Notes: generated by a model from the sequence alone, not told the origin. 64,000 nt of DNA from Acidobacteriaceae bacterium (GCA_903642225.1 CAHJWI010000006.1:1-64000); one strand, 5' to 3'. Positions 53,651 to 62,676 are shown, counted from the stretch's first letter. Numbers and translations: made by a program.

Positions 53651-56600
53651 CTAACGCCGGATGCGCAGGGCGATCTGTACGACACGCGGGTCTGTAGTAG
53701 TGGCGGTAATGCTGCCAAAGGCCGCCGATCCGAACGATCCGCTGGGCTGGGCAAAGGCGGGCGTATTGGTGATGTTGAACAGTTCTGTGCGAAGCTCGGC
53801 GTCCCACTTTTCCGCAAATGCCGTGTGCTTGACCAGCGCAACATCGAGATCACGGAAGGCCGGACCGCGTACCGGGTTGCGCGAGGCAGAACCAAAGGTG
53901 AATTGCGGTGCGGTGACAAAGGCCGCTGTGTTGAAAAAGTGTGCCGGTGTACGGTCTGCAGGTGCCAGGTTAGGTTTGCCGATGAGGTTGGGCCGCTGCA
54001 GCGCCACGCCCAACGCGCTGTTGCTGTTCGTGGCCTGCGTCACCGTAAGAGGCATGCCGCTTTGCATGACGTAGATGGTGTTCAACGACCAGCCGCCAAG
54101 CAGCACCGTGCTGACACCGTGGCCGCGGAAGTCTGCAAAGTTGTAGACAGACGCGAAGGTGAGGACATTGGGCATGTCTCCGCTCGAGCTGTCACGCTCG
54201 AGAAGGGGTCGGTAGGTGTCGGCGGCTATCAGAGAGCTGGTGTTGGGCGACGACAACACGGTGGAGGAAAAGACGGAAGATGCGTCGTCAATGAGCTTGC
54301 TGTGCGTGTACGCGAACAGCAGGTACAAGCCGTGCGAAACGCGCTGTTCCACCTTTGCCTCAAAGGCGTTGTAGTTCGTCTGGCCGGTGTTGTTGCGATA
54401 AGCCGCGACATTCTGGAAGCGGGGGTAAGGCTTCAGCAACTGCGCGTTCGTGATGGTTCTGCGGCCCAGCGGACTGGAGACGGGAACCTGCCCGTAGAAG
54501 GGATTGGCCACCGTGTTCAGCAGCGTTGAGCCGGGCTGCAGACCGCTCGCAATCTGGTCATCGGTAAGCTGGTTCAGGTTGCGATCCGGGATGCCGACGT
54601 GGACGATATGCGACCCAACGTAAGCCACGTCGAACGTAAGATTGCTGGTGAGCTGGCGCTGTACTGCAAGATTCCACTGCTGGCTGTAACCCGAGCCTTC
54701 ACTGCGAACGGCGGTATACACGCTCTGCCCCAGGCCGGCGTTCGGCGTCAGGCTGATGGGCGCCACGCTGGGACCGCTGGAAAGCCTGAAGGCAGCATTG
54801 ACGTTGTCGAGCGTCGGCTGCTGCACGTTCTGAATAAAGGGATACTGCGGCGTCGTAAATGGCGTCGTAATTCCGCTCTGGTCGATAAAGACGATGCCGT
54901 AACCTGCGCGGATCACCGACTTGCGATCCACCGAGTACGCCAGCCCAATGCGCGGCGCGACGTTGCCGTAGTGCAGTTCCCGCGCGCTCCGGCTAAAGCC
55001 ATTCACGCCCAGGTAGTCCAGCTGTTGCGTAGCCAGGTTGAAGACGGCGCCCTGGTTACGCGTTTCAGTGCTGGGCAGGTGCAGCGACCAGCGCAGACCG
55101 ACGTTGAGGATAAGGTTCTGCGAAGCGCGCCAGTCGTCCTGGCCAAAGATTTCATAGATGTAGTCGCGCGGACGGATAGTGCGCTGCTGCAGGTCGATGG
55201 AAAACGTATCGACCTGGCCCAGCAAAAAGCTGGCAAAGCTGTTGCCGCCAGTGGATGCCGCGCTTGTAGCGGTTGCAGACTGCGTATCGGTGCCGGTAAC
55301 CGTAAAGGCGAAGGAGCCGGTTGGGTTCGGTGGCGAGATGGCATTCAGTTCGTAACGCCGCGCGTCGACACCAACCTTTACGCTATGCGCACCTCGGGTG
55401 TAGATCACGTTATCCACAATCTCGCCTACAGCAGTCTGATAGCGCGCGTTGGTGCTAGCCGTTGGGCCAATCTGCTGAAAACCGGTAAAGGTAAACAGCG
55501 GCGAAGCATTATTGAACGCGGCATTCGTCGGTATGCCGGGGATGCCGAGCGCAGCCGATGCGGTGTTACCCAGCGACGTGCCAATCTGCGTGTTGCCGCG
55601 CCGCGTATAGCCCAGCCGAAACTCATTCGCTAAACGCGGCGTAAAGACATGCGTCTCGTTAAAGACTGCCTGCTGCCCCAGGATATGTGTCAGACCCGTG
55701 ACGCTCCCGGTGCCGATGACCGTGCCGGTAATGGCACCGGAGCCATCAGGAAACGGCGTGGATGGCTGCTCCACTTCGCTGTAGTAGCTGTAACGCGCAA
55801 AGGCACGGTCACGCTCGCCGCGTGCGCCATCCATCCGAAAATCGAACTGGTTCTGGTGGTCGTCGTCGTTCGCAGTGCGCGTGTAATTGTTCGCAGTACC
55901 GCCAAGATTAGGAACGGGAATGCGTGCAAGCAGCGCCTGCGCCACCGGATCAAAGGGACGGTTGATCGTGTTGTTTGCAAAGCGTGTTCTCACCGTTCGT
56001 CCGTTGGCCGCGGTCACCGCCGTATTGGGGTCGTAGATGTTGGTTGTGCCAAAGTTGCCGGCCCGCTGCGCCAGCGTCGGCACCGTGGAGATGCGCGTGA
56101 CGCCGATGCGCTGCTTGATGCCCTGGTAATCCGCAAACAGGAACAGCTTGTCGTGAACCACTGGCCCCCCAAGCGTTGCACCAAACAGGTTGCGCCGGTA
56201 CTCCGGCTTGGCCGCAGGCGCCTTGCTGAAGTAATTGCGGGTATTCAAATCTTCGTTGCGAAAGAACTCGTAAATGCTGCCGTGTATGTCGTTGGAGCCG
56301 CTACGTGTCGCCACGTTGACCACACCTCCATTGAAGCGGCCGAACTCTGCCGGCACGTTGTTAGCCGCGACCGTGAACTCGGCTATGTCGTCCACGATCG
56401 GAAAGAACGCCACTTGGCCGGGCTCCGGCTGCAGAGCGCTTATGCCGTCGTACAAGTATTCGTTCGTGCGTGGGCGGCCGCCGTTAATGCGTGGCAACAG
56501 CGTGCCAGGGGGCAGTTCCACGCCCGGTGCAAGCTGCGCAAGTTGGATAAAGTTGCGCGAATTCAGAGGCAGCGCAATCACGGTACGGCCTGGAATCGTG

Positions 56601-57040
56601 GTCTGGATGTCAGAGGTACTGTTCTGCAGAGGCGGCGCATCGGCGGTGACCTGCACAGTTTCATTGGCGCTGCCCGCCTTCAGCATGACGTCCAAACCAA
56701 CAGTTTGACCCGTAGTCACGGTGATGCCGCTCTGCTGCGTGTGCGCAAAACCATTGCCATCCACCGACAACGAGTATCGGCTGGAAACCAGGTTGGGAAA
56801 GTCATAAGTGCCGGCGCTGCTTGTCGTCGAGCTCTGACGAATACCAGTGTTGGTGTCGGTAAGCTCCACATGCGCGCCCGCGATGGTAGCTCCGGACGCG
56901 TCCGTCACGCGACCCTTTAGATCACCCAGCACCTGGGTGTATCCAACTGCAGACAATGAAAGACTCGCGGCAACGCAGGCCCCTGACAACAAACTTCGCT
57001 TACAAAGCATGCCTACGATTTTAGACGAATCAAAATGCAT
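53651..57040 (-). CDS. Oar-like TonB-dependent receptor with carboxypeptidase-regulatory domain (3)
   Basis: About 1129 residues. A signal region (KRSLLSGACVAASLSLSAVGYTQ) precedes the regulatory beta-sandwich LKGRVTDASGATIAGAHVELTDTNTGI, the plug (RNFIQLAQLAPGVELPPGTL, INGGRPRTNEYLYDGI, ...PAEFGRFNGGVVNV) and the barrel. Unlike the other two receptors, the last residues are VQIALRIRR, with no terminal aromatic. A TTG two codons upstream has the better-spaced ribosome site (GAGGGA), and ATG at 57010 is also possible, so the start is uncertain. It is the first of a minus-strand series with the ADOP permease, separated by a terminator. Confidence 0.9.
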   Translation of the reverse strand: MHFDSSKIVGMLCKRSLLSGACVAASLSLSAVGYTQVLGDLKGRVTDASGATIAGAHVELTDTNTGIRQSSTTSSAGTYDFPNLVSSRYSLSVDGNGFAHTQQSGITVTTGQTVGLDVMLKAGSANETVQVTADAPPLQNSTSDIQTTIPGRTVIALPLNSRNFIQLAQLAPGVELPPGTLLPRINGGRPRTNEYLYDGISALQPEPGQVAFFPIVDDIAEFTVAANNVPAEFGRFNGGVVNVATRSGSNDIHGSIYEFFRNEDLNTRNYFSKAPAAKPEYRRNLFGATLGGPVVHDKLFLFADYQGIKQRIGVTRISTVPTLAQRAGNFGTTNIYDPNTAVTAANGRTVRTRFANNTINRPFDPVAQALLARIPVPNLGGTANNYTRTANDDDHQNQFDFRMDGARGERDRAFARYSYYSEVEQPSTPFPDGSGAITGTVIGTGSVTGLTHILGQQAVFNETHVFTPRLANEFRLGYTRRGNTQIGTSLGNTASAALGIPGIPTNAAFNNASPLFTFTGFQQIGPTASTNARYQTAVGEIVDNVIYTRGAHSVKVGVDARRYELNAISPPNPTGSFAFTVTGTDTQSATATSAASTGGNSFASFLLGQVDTFSIDLQQRTIRPRDYIYEIFGQDDWRASQNLILNVGLRWSLHLPSTETRNQGAVFNLATQQLDYLGVNGFSRSARELHYGNVAPRIGLAYSVDRKSVIRAGYGIVFIDQSGITTPFTTPQYPFIQNVQQPTLDNVNAAFRLSSGPSVAPISLTPNAGLGQSVYTAVRSEGSGYSQQWNLAVQRQLTSNLTFDVAYVGSHIVHVGIPDRNLNQLTDDQIASGLQPGSTLLNTVANPFYGQVPVSSPLGRRTITNAQLLKPYPRFQNVAAYRNNTGQTNYNAFEAKVEQRVSHGLYLLFAYTHSKLIDDASSVFSSTVLSSPNTSSLIAADTYRPLLERDSSSGDMPNVLTFASVYNFADFRGHGVSTVLLGGWSLNTIYVMQSGMPLTVTQATNSNSALGVALQRPNLIGKPNLAPADRTPAHFFNTAAFVTAPQFTFGSASRNPVRGPAFRDLDVALVKHTAFAEKWDAELRTELFNITNTPAFAQPSGSFGSAAFGSITATTTDPRVVQIALRIRR

Positions 57041-57155
57041 AGGCAATGCGACTTCCCTCGCTCATAAAGGTGCCACAAGGTGTGCAAGTGACTAAGGCAG
57101 CAGGTAGACGACTGACGCCGAAGCTCAAGGTTCTAATCTCCCCAGCCCCAATCCG

Positions 57156-57575
57156 CTACTCGTCGATACGCTCGATCATTACGTCGGTGCTTTTGATCAG
57201 TGCCGCGGCAGTGTCACCCTTCTTCAGCCCCAGTTCACGCGCCGCGTCCGCAGTGATGATGCTGGTGATGTGACCACCATCGATGCTCAGAACGATCTGC
57301 GCGAGCAGCCCTTCTATCCGCACTGAAACCACCTTGCCTGCGATCTGATTCCGTCCGGATACCCGGCGAAAGCGCTCGCGTGACTCCGCCGCAGGCTTCG
57401 ATTTGTCATTCGCCAAGTAGGGCTTTAAATTCGACGCGGCAATGCGATGATGTCCGCCCACCGTCGGTGCCGACTTCAGCTTGCCTGTCAGAATCCACTG
57501 CTTGATCGTGGGATAGCTAATGCCGAGCATGCGCGCGGCTTCGCGTGGGGTAAGCATCTCTGTCGTTATAGCCAT
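57156..57575 (-). CDS. HTH-Mop (molybdenum-binding) regulator
   Basis: 139 residues: an N-terminal excisionase/MerR-like helix-turn-helix (about 6-55, LTPREAARMLGISYPTIKQWILTGKLKSAPTVGGHHRI), a short linker, and one C-terminal Mop/TOBE domain (about 73-137, GRNQIAGKVVSVRIEGLLAQIVLSIDGGHITSIITADAARELGLKKGDTAAALIKSTDVMI) of the molybdate-binding kind. This architecture suggests a molybdate- or tungstate-responsive DNA-binding protein. Targets could include the XdhC/MocA group at 41-44 kb, but that is inference. It is divergent from the M28 peptidase over 138 bases. Confidence 0.85.
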   Translation of the reverse strand: MAITTEMLTPREAARMLGISYPTIKQWILTGKLKSAPTVGGHHRIAASNLKPYLANDKSKPAAESRERFRRVSGRNQIAGKVVSVRIEGLLAQIVLSIDGGHITSIITADAARELGLKKGDTAAALIKSTDVMIERIDE

Positions 57576-57713
57576 GCTTTATTGTGCGGGACAGTACCCC
57601 ATCAGCGCACACGTTTCACCGTCTCGTCTTCGCAGTGGACGGCCGCCGAACCCCCTTGGCTACATACCGGGTGCATGGTCACGTAGCATAAAGCACGCCA
57701 AGGGAGATTTTCG

Positions 57714-59195
57714 ATGAAGGCTCTGACCGTCCTACTCGCGTCCGCCGCTACATTTCTTCTGCCAACACTGCTGTACCCTTCGTCCGGCTGCGCACAAGCC
57801 ATCGATCTGACGTCCGCCGGCAAACCCCTCGCGACACAACCCGCTGACCCGGCCATTGCGGCCGCTCTGCAGGACGTTTCTGCGCCGAACATTCAAGCGG
57901 CAATCACACGACTGGTAGCGTTCAAAAACCGATCCACGGTGTCCTCCACCGAAAGGGATTTACCGGTCGGCACGGGAATCCTGGCTGCCGCCGACTGGAT
58001 CCAGGCGCAGTTCGAGCAGTACAGCAAAGCCTGCAACGGATGCCTTGAGGTAAAGGTGGACGCCTTCGTCGAACCAGCAGCGACCGATCCGCGCTCTCGC
58101 ATCAAACAGCCCACTCCCATACGCAACGTCTACGCCATCCTTCGCGGCACCGATCCGGTGGCGGCAAAGCGCATGTACCTGGTGACCGGCCACTACGACA
58201 CCCGCGTGACCGATGTGTTGAACACGCACAACGACGCGCCGGGAGCAAACGACGACAGCAGCGGCGTGGCTGTCAGCCTTGAGGCCGCCCGCGTGCTGAG
58301 TAAGTTCCGATTTCCGGCAACGCTGGTCTTCGTCGCCGTCGCAGGTGAGGAGCAGGGATTGTACGGCTCCCACCATCTAGCTCTTTTGGCAAAGCAGCAG
58401 GGTTGGCTGCTACAGGGCGTGCTCAACAACGACATCGTCGGCGGCGACACCACGCCCGGTGACATGCTGCAGGACAAGACGCGGGTGCGTGTCTTTAGCC
58501 AGGGTGTACTTCCCAGCGCCCCGCCAGAGCAGCTGCGGCAGCAGTTAACCCTTGGTCTTGACAACGATTCCTCATCGCGGGAGTTGGCACGTGCTGTACT
58601 CGATGTCGACCGAACTTACTTCCCGGCGAACCGTGGCAGGAAGCCAATCAAAGCTGTCATGGAGCTTCGCCTTGACCGCTTCCTTCGTGGTGGCGACCAT
58701 AAATCCTTTTCTGACGAGGGTTTCCCAGCTGTGCGCTTCACAGAATGGCGCGAAAACTTCAACCACCAGCACCAAGATTTGCGCAATGAAGGCGGCGTGG
58801 AGTACGGCGACCTGCTCAAGTTTGTCGACTTCAAGTATGTCGCCAACGTGGCGCGCCTGAACATCGCCACGCTTGCCACGTTGGCAAAGAGTCCCGGCGA
58901 ATCGGAGAACGTACGTGTCGTCACGACCAACCTGGATAACAACACCACGCTGAAGTGGGAGTCCCCGCAGAGCGCATCTGGACCTGTCCGGTACGAGGTG
59001 GTGTGGCGCGAGACTGCGGCTTCTGACTGGCAGTACAGCGTGCATGCGGAGCTCTATGCCGCAAGAACAGGAGACAAGCAGATACACTCCGCTACCCTTC
59101 CTGTTTCCAAAGACAACGTCTTTTTCGGCGTGCGCGCATGCGATACGGGCGGCCATTGCAGCGCCGCTGTAACAGCGTTGCCGGAGCGTCCGTAG
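57714..59195 (+). CDS. Exported M28-family metallopeptidase with C-terminal Fn3-like domain
   Basis: 493 residues. Signal peptide at about 1-28 (ending SSGCAQA). Peptidase family M28 zinc ligands and catalytic residues are visible: His in VTGHYDTR, bridging Asp in PGANDDSSG, catalytic Glu pair in AGEEQGLYGSHH, Asp in LNNDIVGGD, and His in ENFNHQHQD. The C-terminal 90 residues (TTLKWESPQSASGPVRYEVVWRETAASDWQ) look like a fibronectin type III sandwich. It is predicted to remove N-terminal amino acids in the periplasm. The ribosome site AAGGGAGA precedes the ATG. Confidence 0.9.
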   Translation: MKALTVLLASAATFLLPTLLYPSSGCAQAIDLTSAGKPLATQPADPAIAAALQDVSAPNIQAAITRLVAFKNRSTVSSTERDLPVGTGILAAADWIQAQFEQYSKACNGCLEVKVDAFVEPAATDPRSRIKQPTPIRNVYAILRGTDPVAAKRMYLVTGHYDTRVTDVLNTHNDAPGANDDSSGVAVSLEAARVLSKFRFPATLVFVAVAGEEQGLYGSHHLALLAKQQGWLLQGVLNNDIVGGDTTPGDMLQDKTRVRVFSQGVLPSAPPEQLRQQLTLGLDNDSSSRELARAVLDVDRTYFPANRGRKPIKAVMELRLDRFLRGGDHKSFSDEGFPAVRFTEWRENFNHQHQDLRNEGGVEYGDLLKFVDFKYVANVARLNIATLATLAKSPGESENVRVVTTNLDNNTTLKWESPQSASGPVRYEVVWRETAASDWQYSVHAELYAARTGDKQIHSATLPVSKDNVFFGVRACDTGGHCSAAVTALPERP

Positions 59196-59398
59196 AGGGC
59201 AAGCTCTAGGTGGTTTCTACAGATGAAGACAGTGTCATCGTCCTCGGAAGACCAACTGCGACCATGCGTAGTTATTCAAGACTGATGTGCTCGCAATTTA
59301 CGTGGGACAAATACAGAGTTACCTTGGAAAAGAAGAGAAAACACATGCAACATACAGCCATGGTTTTCCCTCTTACTCAGGCGACGGAGGATATCGAT

Positions 59399-59608
59399 AT
59401 GCAGGCAATTCACGATGGGCAGTGCGGACTGTGTGGTCACTTTGGTGAAAACCATGCCAAGAACGATGTGTTGGTGAGCATCGTCACGAAGAAGGAAGCG
59501 GACGTCGTATTCATCGACGAGTGTGGCCACCCGCGACTGCAGGGCCTGCACTTGAAGGTGACGCCGATCAGTGGTTGCGATGGCTTCGTCCCTTCGCTGG
59601 CTGCGTAA
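59399..59608 (+). CDS. Small four-cysteine protein, probable zinc ribbon
   Basis: 69-residue protein starting at the ATG 59399, which has GGAGG eight bases upstream. Cysteines come as CGLC at residues 8-11, one in DECGHP near 43, and one in SGCDGF near 59. The HFGENHAK motif follows the first pair. I recall similar small proteins in Acidobacteria, but no function is known. An upstream in-frame ATG at 59345 would add 18 residues. It lies 200 bases after the M28 gene and is followed by a clear terminator. Confidence 0.6.
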   Translation: MQAIHDGQCGLCGHFGENHAKNDVLVSIVTKKEADVVFIDECGHPRLQGLHLKVTPISGCDGFVPSLAA

Positions 59609-59646
59609 GTTTTCAGGACTGCCGCATGAGGGTGCGGCGGATGGAC

Positions 59647-59678
59647 AACGGCAAAGACGCTTCGGCGTCTTTCCCGTT
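59647..59678. terminator. UUCG-tetraloop terminator between convergent genes
   Basis: AAAGACGC-TTCG-GCGTCTTT (59653-59672) is a perfect 8-bp stem with the very stable UUCG loop, extended by AACGG/CCGTT across one C-C mismatch. It is followed by TGTGTTCTGTTT. It lies between the stops of the four-cysteine gene (59608) and the convergent EndoIII-like gene (59718). Confidence 0.8.
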
Positions 59679-59717
59679 TGTGTTCTGTTTCCCTGTTGTG
59701 TCCGCGATGTGGGAGAC

Positions 59718-60518
59718 TCAGGCGGGCGGATTGAAGCTGCCAGACCTCCCACTTGGACATAGAACCTGCAAAGGGCACCGGCTACATTGCGGATGGTGCG
59801 GTGTACATCGGCGCTGTCCCAAAGTTTTAACTAACCTGTGATCGTCGTCCATCGTCGAGGCGTCCCAGTGTTGTGGCGCAATCCTCATCAACGCCTGCTC
59901 CACTTGCCGGGCCGTACTTCGCCAGCCTGCAAAGCCCAGCCGGGTCGACACACGCTGGTGATGCCCGTCCACTGACAACACACGCCGACGAAGCGACGAG
60001 AAGTTGACCACTGCCGCACTGACTTGTGATCCAACGCCGGGAAACTGCTCGATCCAAGCACGGATTTTGTCTGTGTTGTACCCGGCCAGAAATGCCAGCG
60101 AGAGCGCACCCGTCCGCTGCGTGATCTGTTGCAGTGCTGCCTTTAGCTGAGGTGCCTTCCGGTCCGCAAAAGTGGCAAGTTGAATCGTCTCTTCAATCGT
60201 TGCTAAGGGCGCATCGCGCAGCCGTTCCCAACGCACCTCATCCCAACTGTTTGGGCCCGTCGGCCATCCGTGGTATCGCTCCCGTAGCGAGCGGAGCACG
60301 GCGTGCGATTCAGGCGTTTTTGTGCGCGCGCTGCACAGCGAATAGATGAGCTGCGTGAGTGGATCCCACACTTCGCGCGGCTCCGGCTTGCCGTACGCAG
60401 CCAACAACGCCTCGTGCACGGCCTGGAGGCGAACCGTTTCCGATGACGATGGCGTAGACATCGAGATGGGCACGCTTTCATCAAAGAGGGAAGGCTGCTC
60501 CGCGGGTCTCGGCGTCAT
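59718..60518 (-). CDS. Endonuclease III-like HhH-GPD protein with altered catalytic lysine
   Basis: 266 residues with the HhH-GPD fold of DNA glycosylases. The helix-hairpin-helix is at about 159-172 (FPGVGSQVSAAVV) and the catalytic Asp is D184 in SVDGHHQRV. The iron-sulfur cluster is complete at the C-terminus: CTPHHPQCSRCPLQVLC (C-x6-C-x2-C-x5-C). The lysine that forms the Schiff base in EndoIII (LPGVGRKTA) is Gln-165 (codon at 60024-60026), so a bifunctional glycosylase/lyase mechanism seems unlikely; a monofunctional glycosylase or DNA-binding role is possible. ATG at 60518 is preferred over TTG at 60593. Confidence 0.82.
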   Translation of the reverse strand: MTPRPAEQPSLFDESVPISMSTPSSSETVRLQAVHEALLAAYGKPEPREVWDPLTQLIYSLCSARTKTPESHAVLRSLRERYHGWPTGPNSWDEVRWERLRDAPLATIEETIQLATFADRKAPQLKAALQQITQRTGALSLAFLAGYNTDKIRAWIEQFPGVGSQVSAAVVNFSSLRRRVLSVDGHHQRVSTRLGFAGWRSTARQVEQALMRIAPQHWDASTMDDDHRLVKTLGQRRCTPHHPQCSRCPLQVLCPSGRSGSFNPPA

Positions 60519-60564
60519 ACTCACAGGGGATTGGACGCTATCTGTCCTTTGCAAGATCTTTGCC

Positions 60565-61662
60565 CTAATGAGCGGCAGCGAGGGTTCGCTCAAAGAAGGC
60601 TAGAGCCATTCCTGTCACTTTTCGGTGCACGGCGTTCCTATCCACACCGGATGTCTCGGTGCAGTACTGTTGCAGAACCTGGATTCCCTCCGGCGTACAT
60701 AGGTCAAGAAAGGTGTAGTGGCTTACCCCGGGCAGCAAGGCTATCCTGGCCTGCGGAATCCACGCGGCAAACTGCTCTGCATTGATGTTGGGTGGCGCCA
60801 ACGTGTCTGCGGTGCCGGCCACCAACGTGATGGGCACCGTCACATATTCAAAACTGGACGCATGGAAAGCCTGTCCCGGCGCAGGAGCGATCGCGAACAC
60901 GGAGCGAATGCGTGCGTCGCGGAAGCTTTCTCCCGAGCGTGCAAGCGAAGCCGGGCTGCTTGCGCGAACAGCCGCCAGCAGTGCTGACGCGTCACCAGGA
61001 ACAGAGCCCAGCGTCGGTACGCGACACGTCTGCTCGTGGGAGTGGGTCATGCAAAACTCAAGAAAAGCCGGCTGATCTACACGCGCTCCCGCGAGTGCCA
61101 GCACAGTCTCGCCGCCAATCGAATAACCCAATGCGCCAATCCGTCCGGCATCAACATGCGGTCCGTAGCTCTGGTCAGCAAGCACGCCATCCAATGCGTC
61201 AGAGATGTCGAGTGCACGCTCCCACCACAGCAGCAATCCCTCCGGTGTGTAAGGCTCCAGGGCATTGTTGCCCGGATGGTCGACAGCAAGCACCATGTAC
61301 CCGTGCCTTGCCAGTTCCGGCGCGAGCCAGCCGAACTGGTCGGCGGTTCCACCAAGGCCATGGCTCAGAACGACAAGGGGCAACTTGCCGGCCGACGCCG
61401 CCAGCGGCATGTCCTTCCCGGCAAGGCCCGCGCGAAACAGCGGGGAGAAACCCGCAACGGTAAAGCTCTGCTCCACCTGCGGTGCGGTTACGTCCGTCGG
61501 GTACCACAGTAGGCAGTGTAGAAAGGTTTGCTGCGATCCGCGCCAGTTGCGGGCTTCCGTGGGATGAATCGTCAGGTCGGTAAGGCCGGCATGAAAGGCT
61601 TGCGCCGTTGCAACAGACACGATCAGTCCCAGTGCAAAAACGATCGAGACTCGGAGGTGCAT
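60565..61662 (-). CDS. Exported alpha/beta hydrolase (dienelactone hydrolase-like)
   Basis: 365 residues with an N-terminal signal peptide MHLRVSIVFALGLIVSVATAQA. The oxyanion region is LPLVVLSHGLGGTADQFGWLAPEL. The nucleophile elbow is GALGYSIGGE, the acid is in VAGTADTLAPP, and the histidine is in LLPGVSHYTF. The group resembles platelet-activating-factor acetylhydrolase/DLH-like esterases; the substrate is unknown. ATG at 61662 is chosen by the signal peptide; more upstream codons are open but not signal-like. The EndoIII-like gene follows 46 bases later. Confidence 0.85.
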   Translation of the reverse strand: MHLRVSIVFALGLIVSVATAQAFHAGLTDLTIHPTEARNWRGSQQTFLHCLLWYPTDVTAPQVEQSFTVAGFSPLFRAGLAGKDMPLAASAGKLPLVVLSHGLGGTADQFGWLAPELARHGYMVLAVDHPGNNALEPYTPEGLLLWWERALDISDALDGVLADQSYGPHVDAGRIGALGYSIGGETVLALAGARVDQPAFLEFCMTHSHEQTCRVPTLGSVPGDASALLAAVRASSPASLARSGESFRDARIRSVFAIAPAPGQAFHASSFEYVTVPITLVAGTADTLAPPNINAEQFAAWIPQARIALLPGVSHYTFLDLCTPEGIQVLQQYCTETSGVDRNAVHRKVTGMALAFFERTLAAAH

Positions 61663-61735
61663 TAACCCGATTGTAACGAAACGGAGGTGCAATGGCCGGG
61701 AGAACAATCGGCTCGCCCGGCCCAGGTGAGCCCAT

Positions 61736-62578
61736 CTACAGGGCCTGGAGGTGGATGCTCCCACTGCCAGTAGTCACCCGGATGTTTGCTCCACCGCCGT
61801 TCAGCGTCCCATTGAGGGTGTGTCGTTCACCCATGTCACCCTGCGATGTTACGGGTAGATCGCTGTGAATGCTGCCGCTGCCGGTAGAAGCGTGAAGGTC
61901 GGCACGCGTGTCACGCGCCAGCCGAAGGTTCACATCGCCGCTGCCGCTGGTGAGAGTTGCGCCTTCCTGCAGATTGCCCGCTGCAAGGTCAAGCGTGCCG
62001 CTGCCGGTATGTGCCTCTAGTTGGGTGAAGCCACCATCCAGGTGGATGTCGCCACTACCGGTGCGTGCGTTCATCGTTCCGGCGAGACTCCTGCCGCGCA
62101 GCTCGCCACTGCCTGAACGCAGACTTAAAGCCCCCGCGAGTTCTCCAACTGTAATGTCGCCGCTGCCGGTGTGCATCGCAATGGAACCGCGCACACCGTT
62201 TAGGCTGAGATCTCCGCTTCCACTGCCCAGGTCGACAGACGACTCCTGCGGCAACTCCACTGTCAATTCCGGCCCCTTGCCGCTATTCCAGTTCCAACCG
62301 TGGCTCTCATCCTGCTTCAGAACGAAGCGGAGGTGGTTACCGCTCTGCTGCTCTTCCAGATGGTAGCGCGACCGGTCAGCGCCGTTCATCTCAAGGTGAA
62401 CGTGAATGTCGCGGCAGTTTCCGCAGCTGTGCGCATGGATGGAGCCGCTGCCAAGCATTGCCTCAAGCTCCGCGCGACCCTGAACCGGATAGTGCCTGTC
62501 GACCGTCTGTGGCACCTCTGCCACGGCGGATGCGGCAACGAAAATGCAGGAGAGGAGAAACGGAATTTGAGAGCGCAT
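61736..62578 (-). CDS. DUF4097-family beta-repeat exported protein
   Basis: 280 residues: signal peptide MRSQIPFLLSCIFVAASAVAE, then from about residue 100 a series of about eight GSG(S/D) turns spaced 16-22 residues apart (DLGSGSGDLSLNG, HTGSGDITVGE, RSGSGELRGR, RTGSGDIHLDG, HTGSGTLDLAAG, TSGSGDVNLRL, STGSGSIHSDL, TTGSGSIHLQA). This is the DUF4097 pattern, predicted to fold as a beta-solenoid. A CGNC pair occurs near residue 52. The role is unknown; such proteins are often put near anti-sigma factors. ATG at 62578 is the start of the signal peptide. Confidence 0.8.
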   Translation of the reverse strand: MRSQIPFLLSCIFVAASAVAEVPQTVDRHYPVQGRAELEAMLGSGSIHAHSCGNCRDIHVHLEMNGADRSRYHLEEQQSGNHLRFVLKQDESHGWNWNSGKGPELTVELPQESSVDLGSGSGDLSLNGVRGSIAMHTGSGDITVGELAGALSLRSGSGELRGRSLAGTMNARTGSGDIHLDGGFTQLEAHTGSGTLDLAAGNLQEGATLTSGSGDVNLRLARDTRADLHASTGSGSIHSDLPVTSQGDMGERHTLNGTLNGGGANIRVTTGSGSIHLQAL

Positions 62579-62641
62579 GGGTGACCTCCAGTGTCTTGTA
62601 CGCGGCTGGGCCGCAAACAGTTCCTCTTTTCTGGGACGAGG

Positions 62642-62676
62642 AAATAAAACGAGGGACAAGCCATGCGACTTGCCCC
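62642..62676 (-). terminator. Intrinsic terminator of rpoD
   Basis: On the minus strand GGGGCAAG (complement of 62669-62676) pairs with CTTGTCCC (complement of 62653-62660), eight base pairs with one G-U, loop of eight, followed by TCGTTTTATTT. It starts 23 bases after the rpoD stop. Confidence 0.85.

Noticed and set aside
54599-56920. Plus-strand frames of 344 and 423 codons
   Set aside because: Antisense of the third receptor; no domain or start signal.
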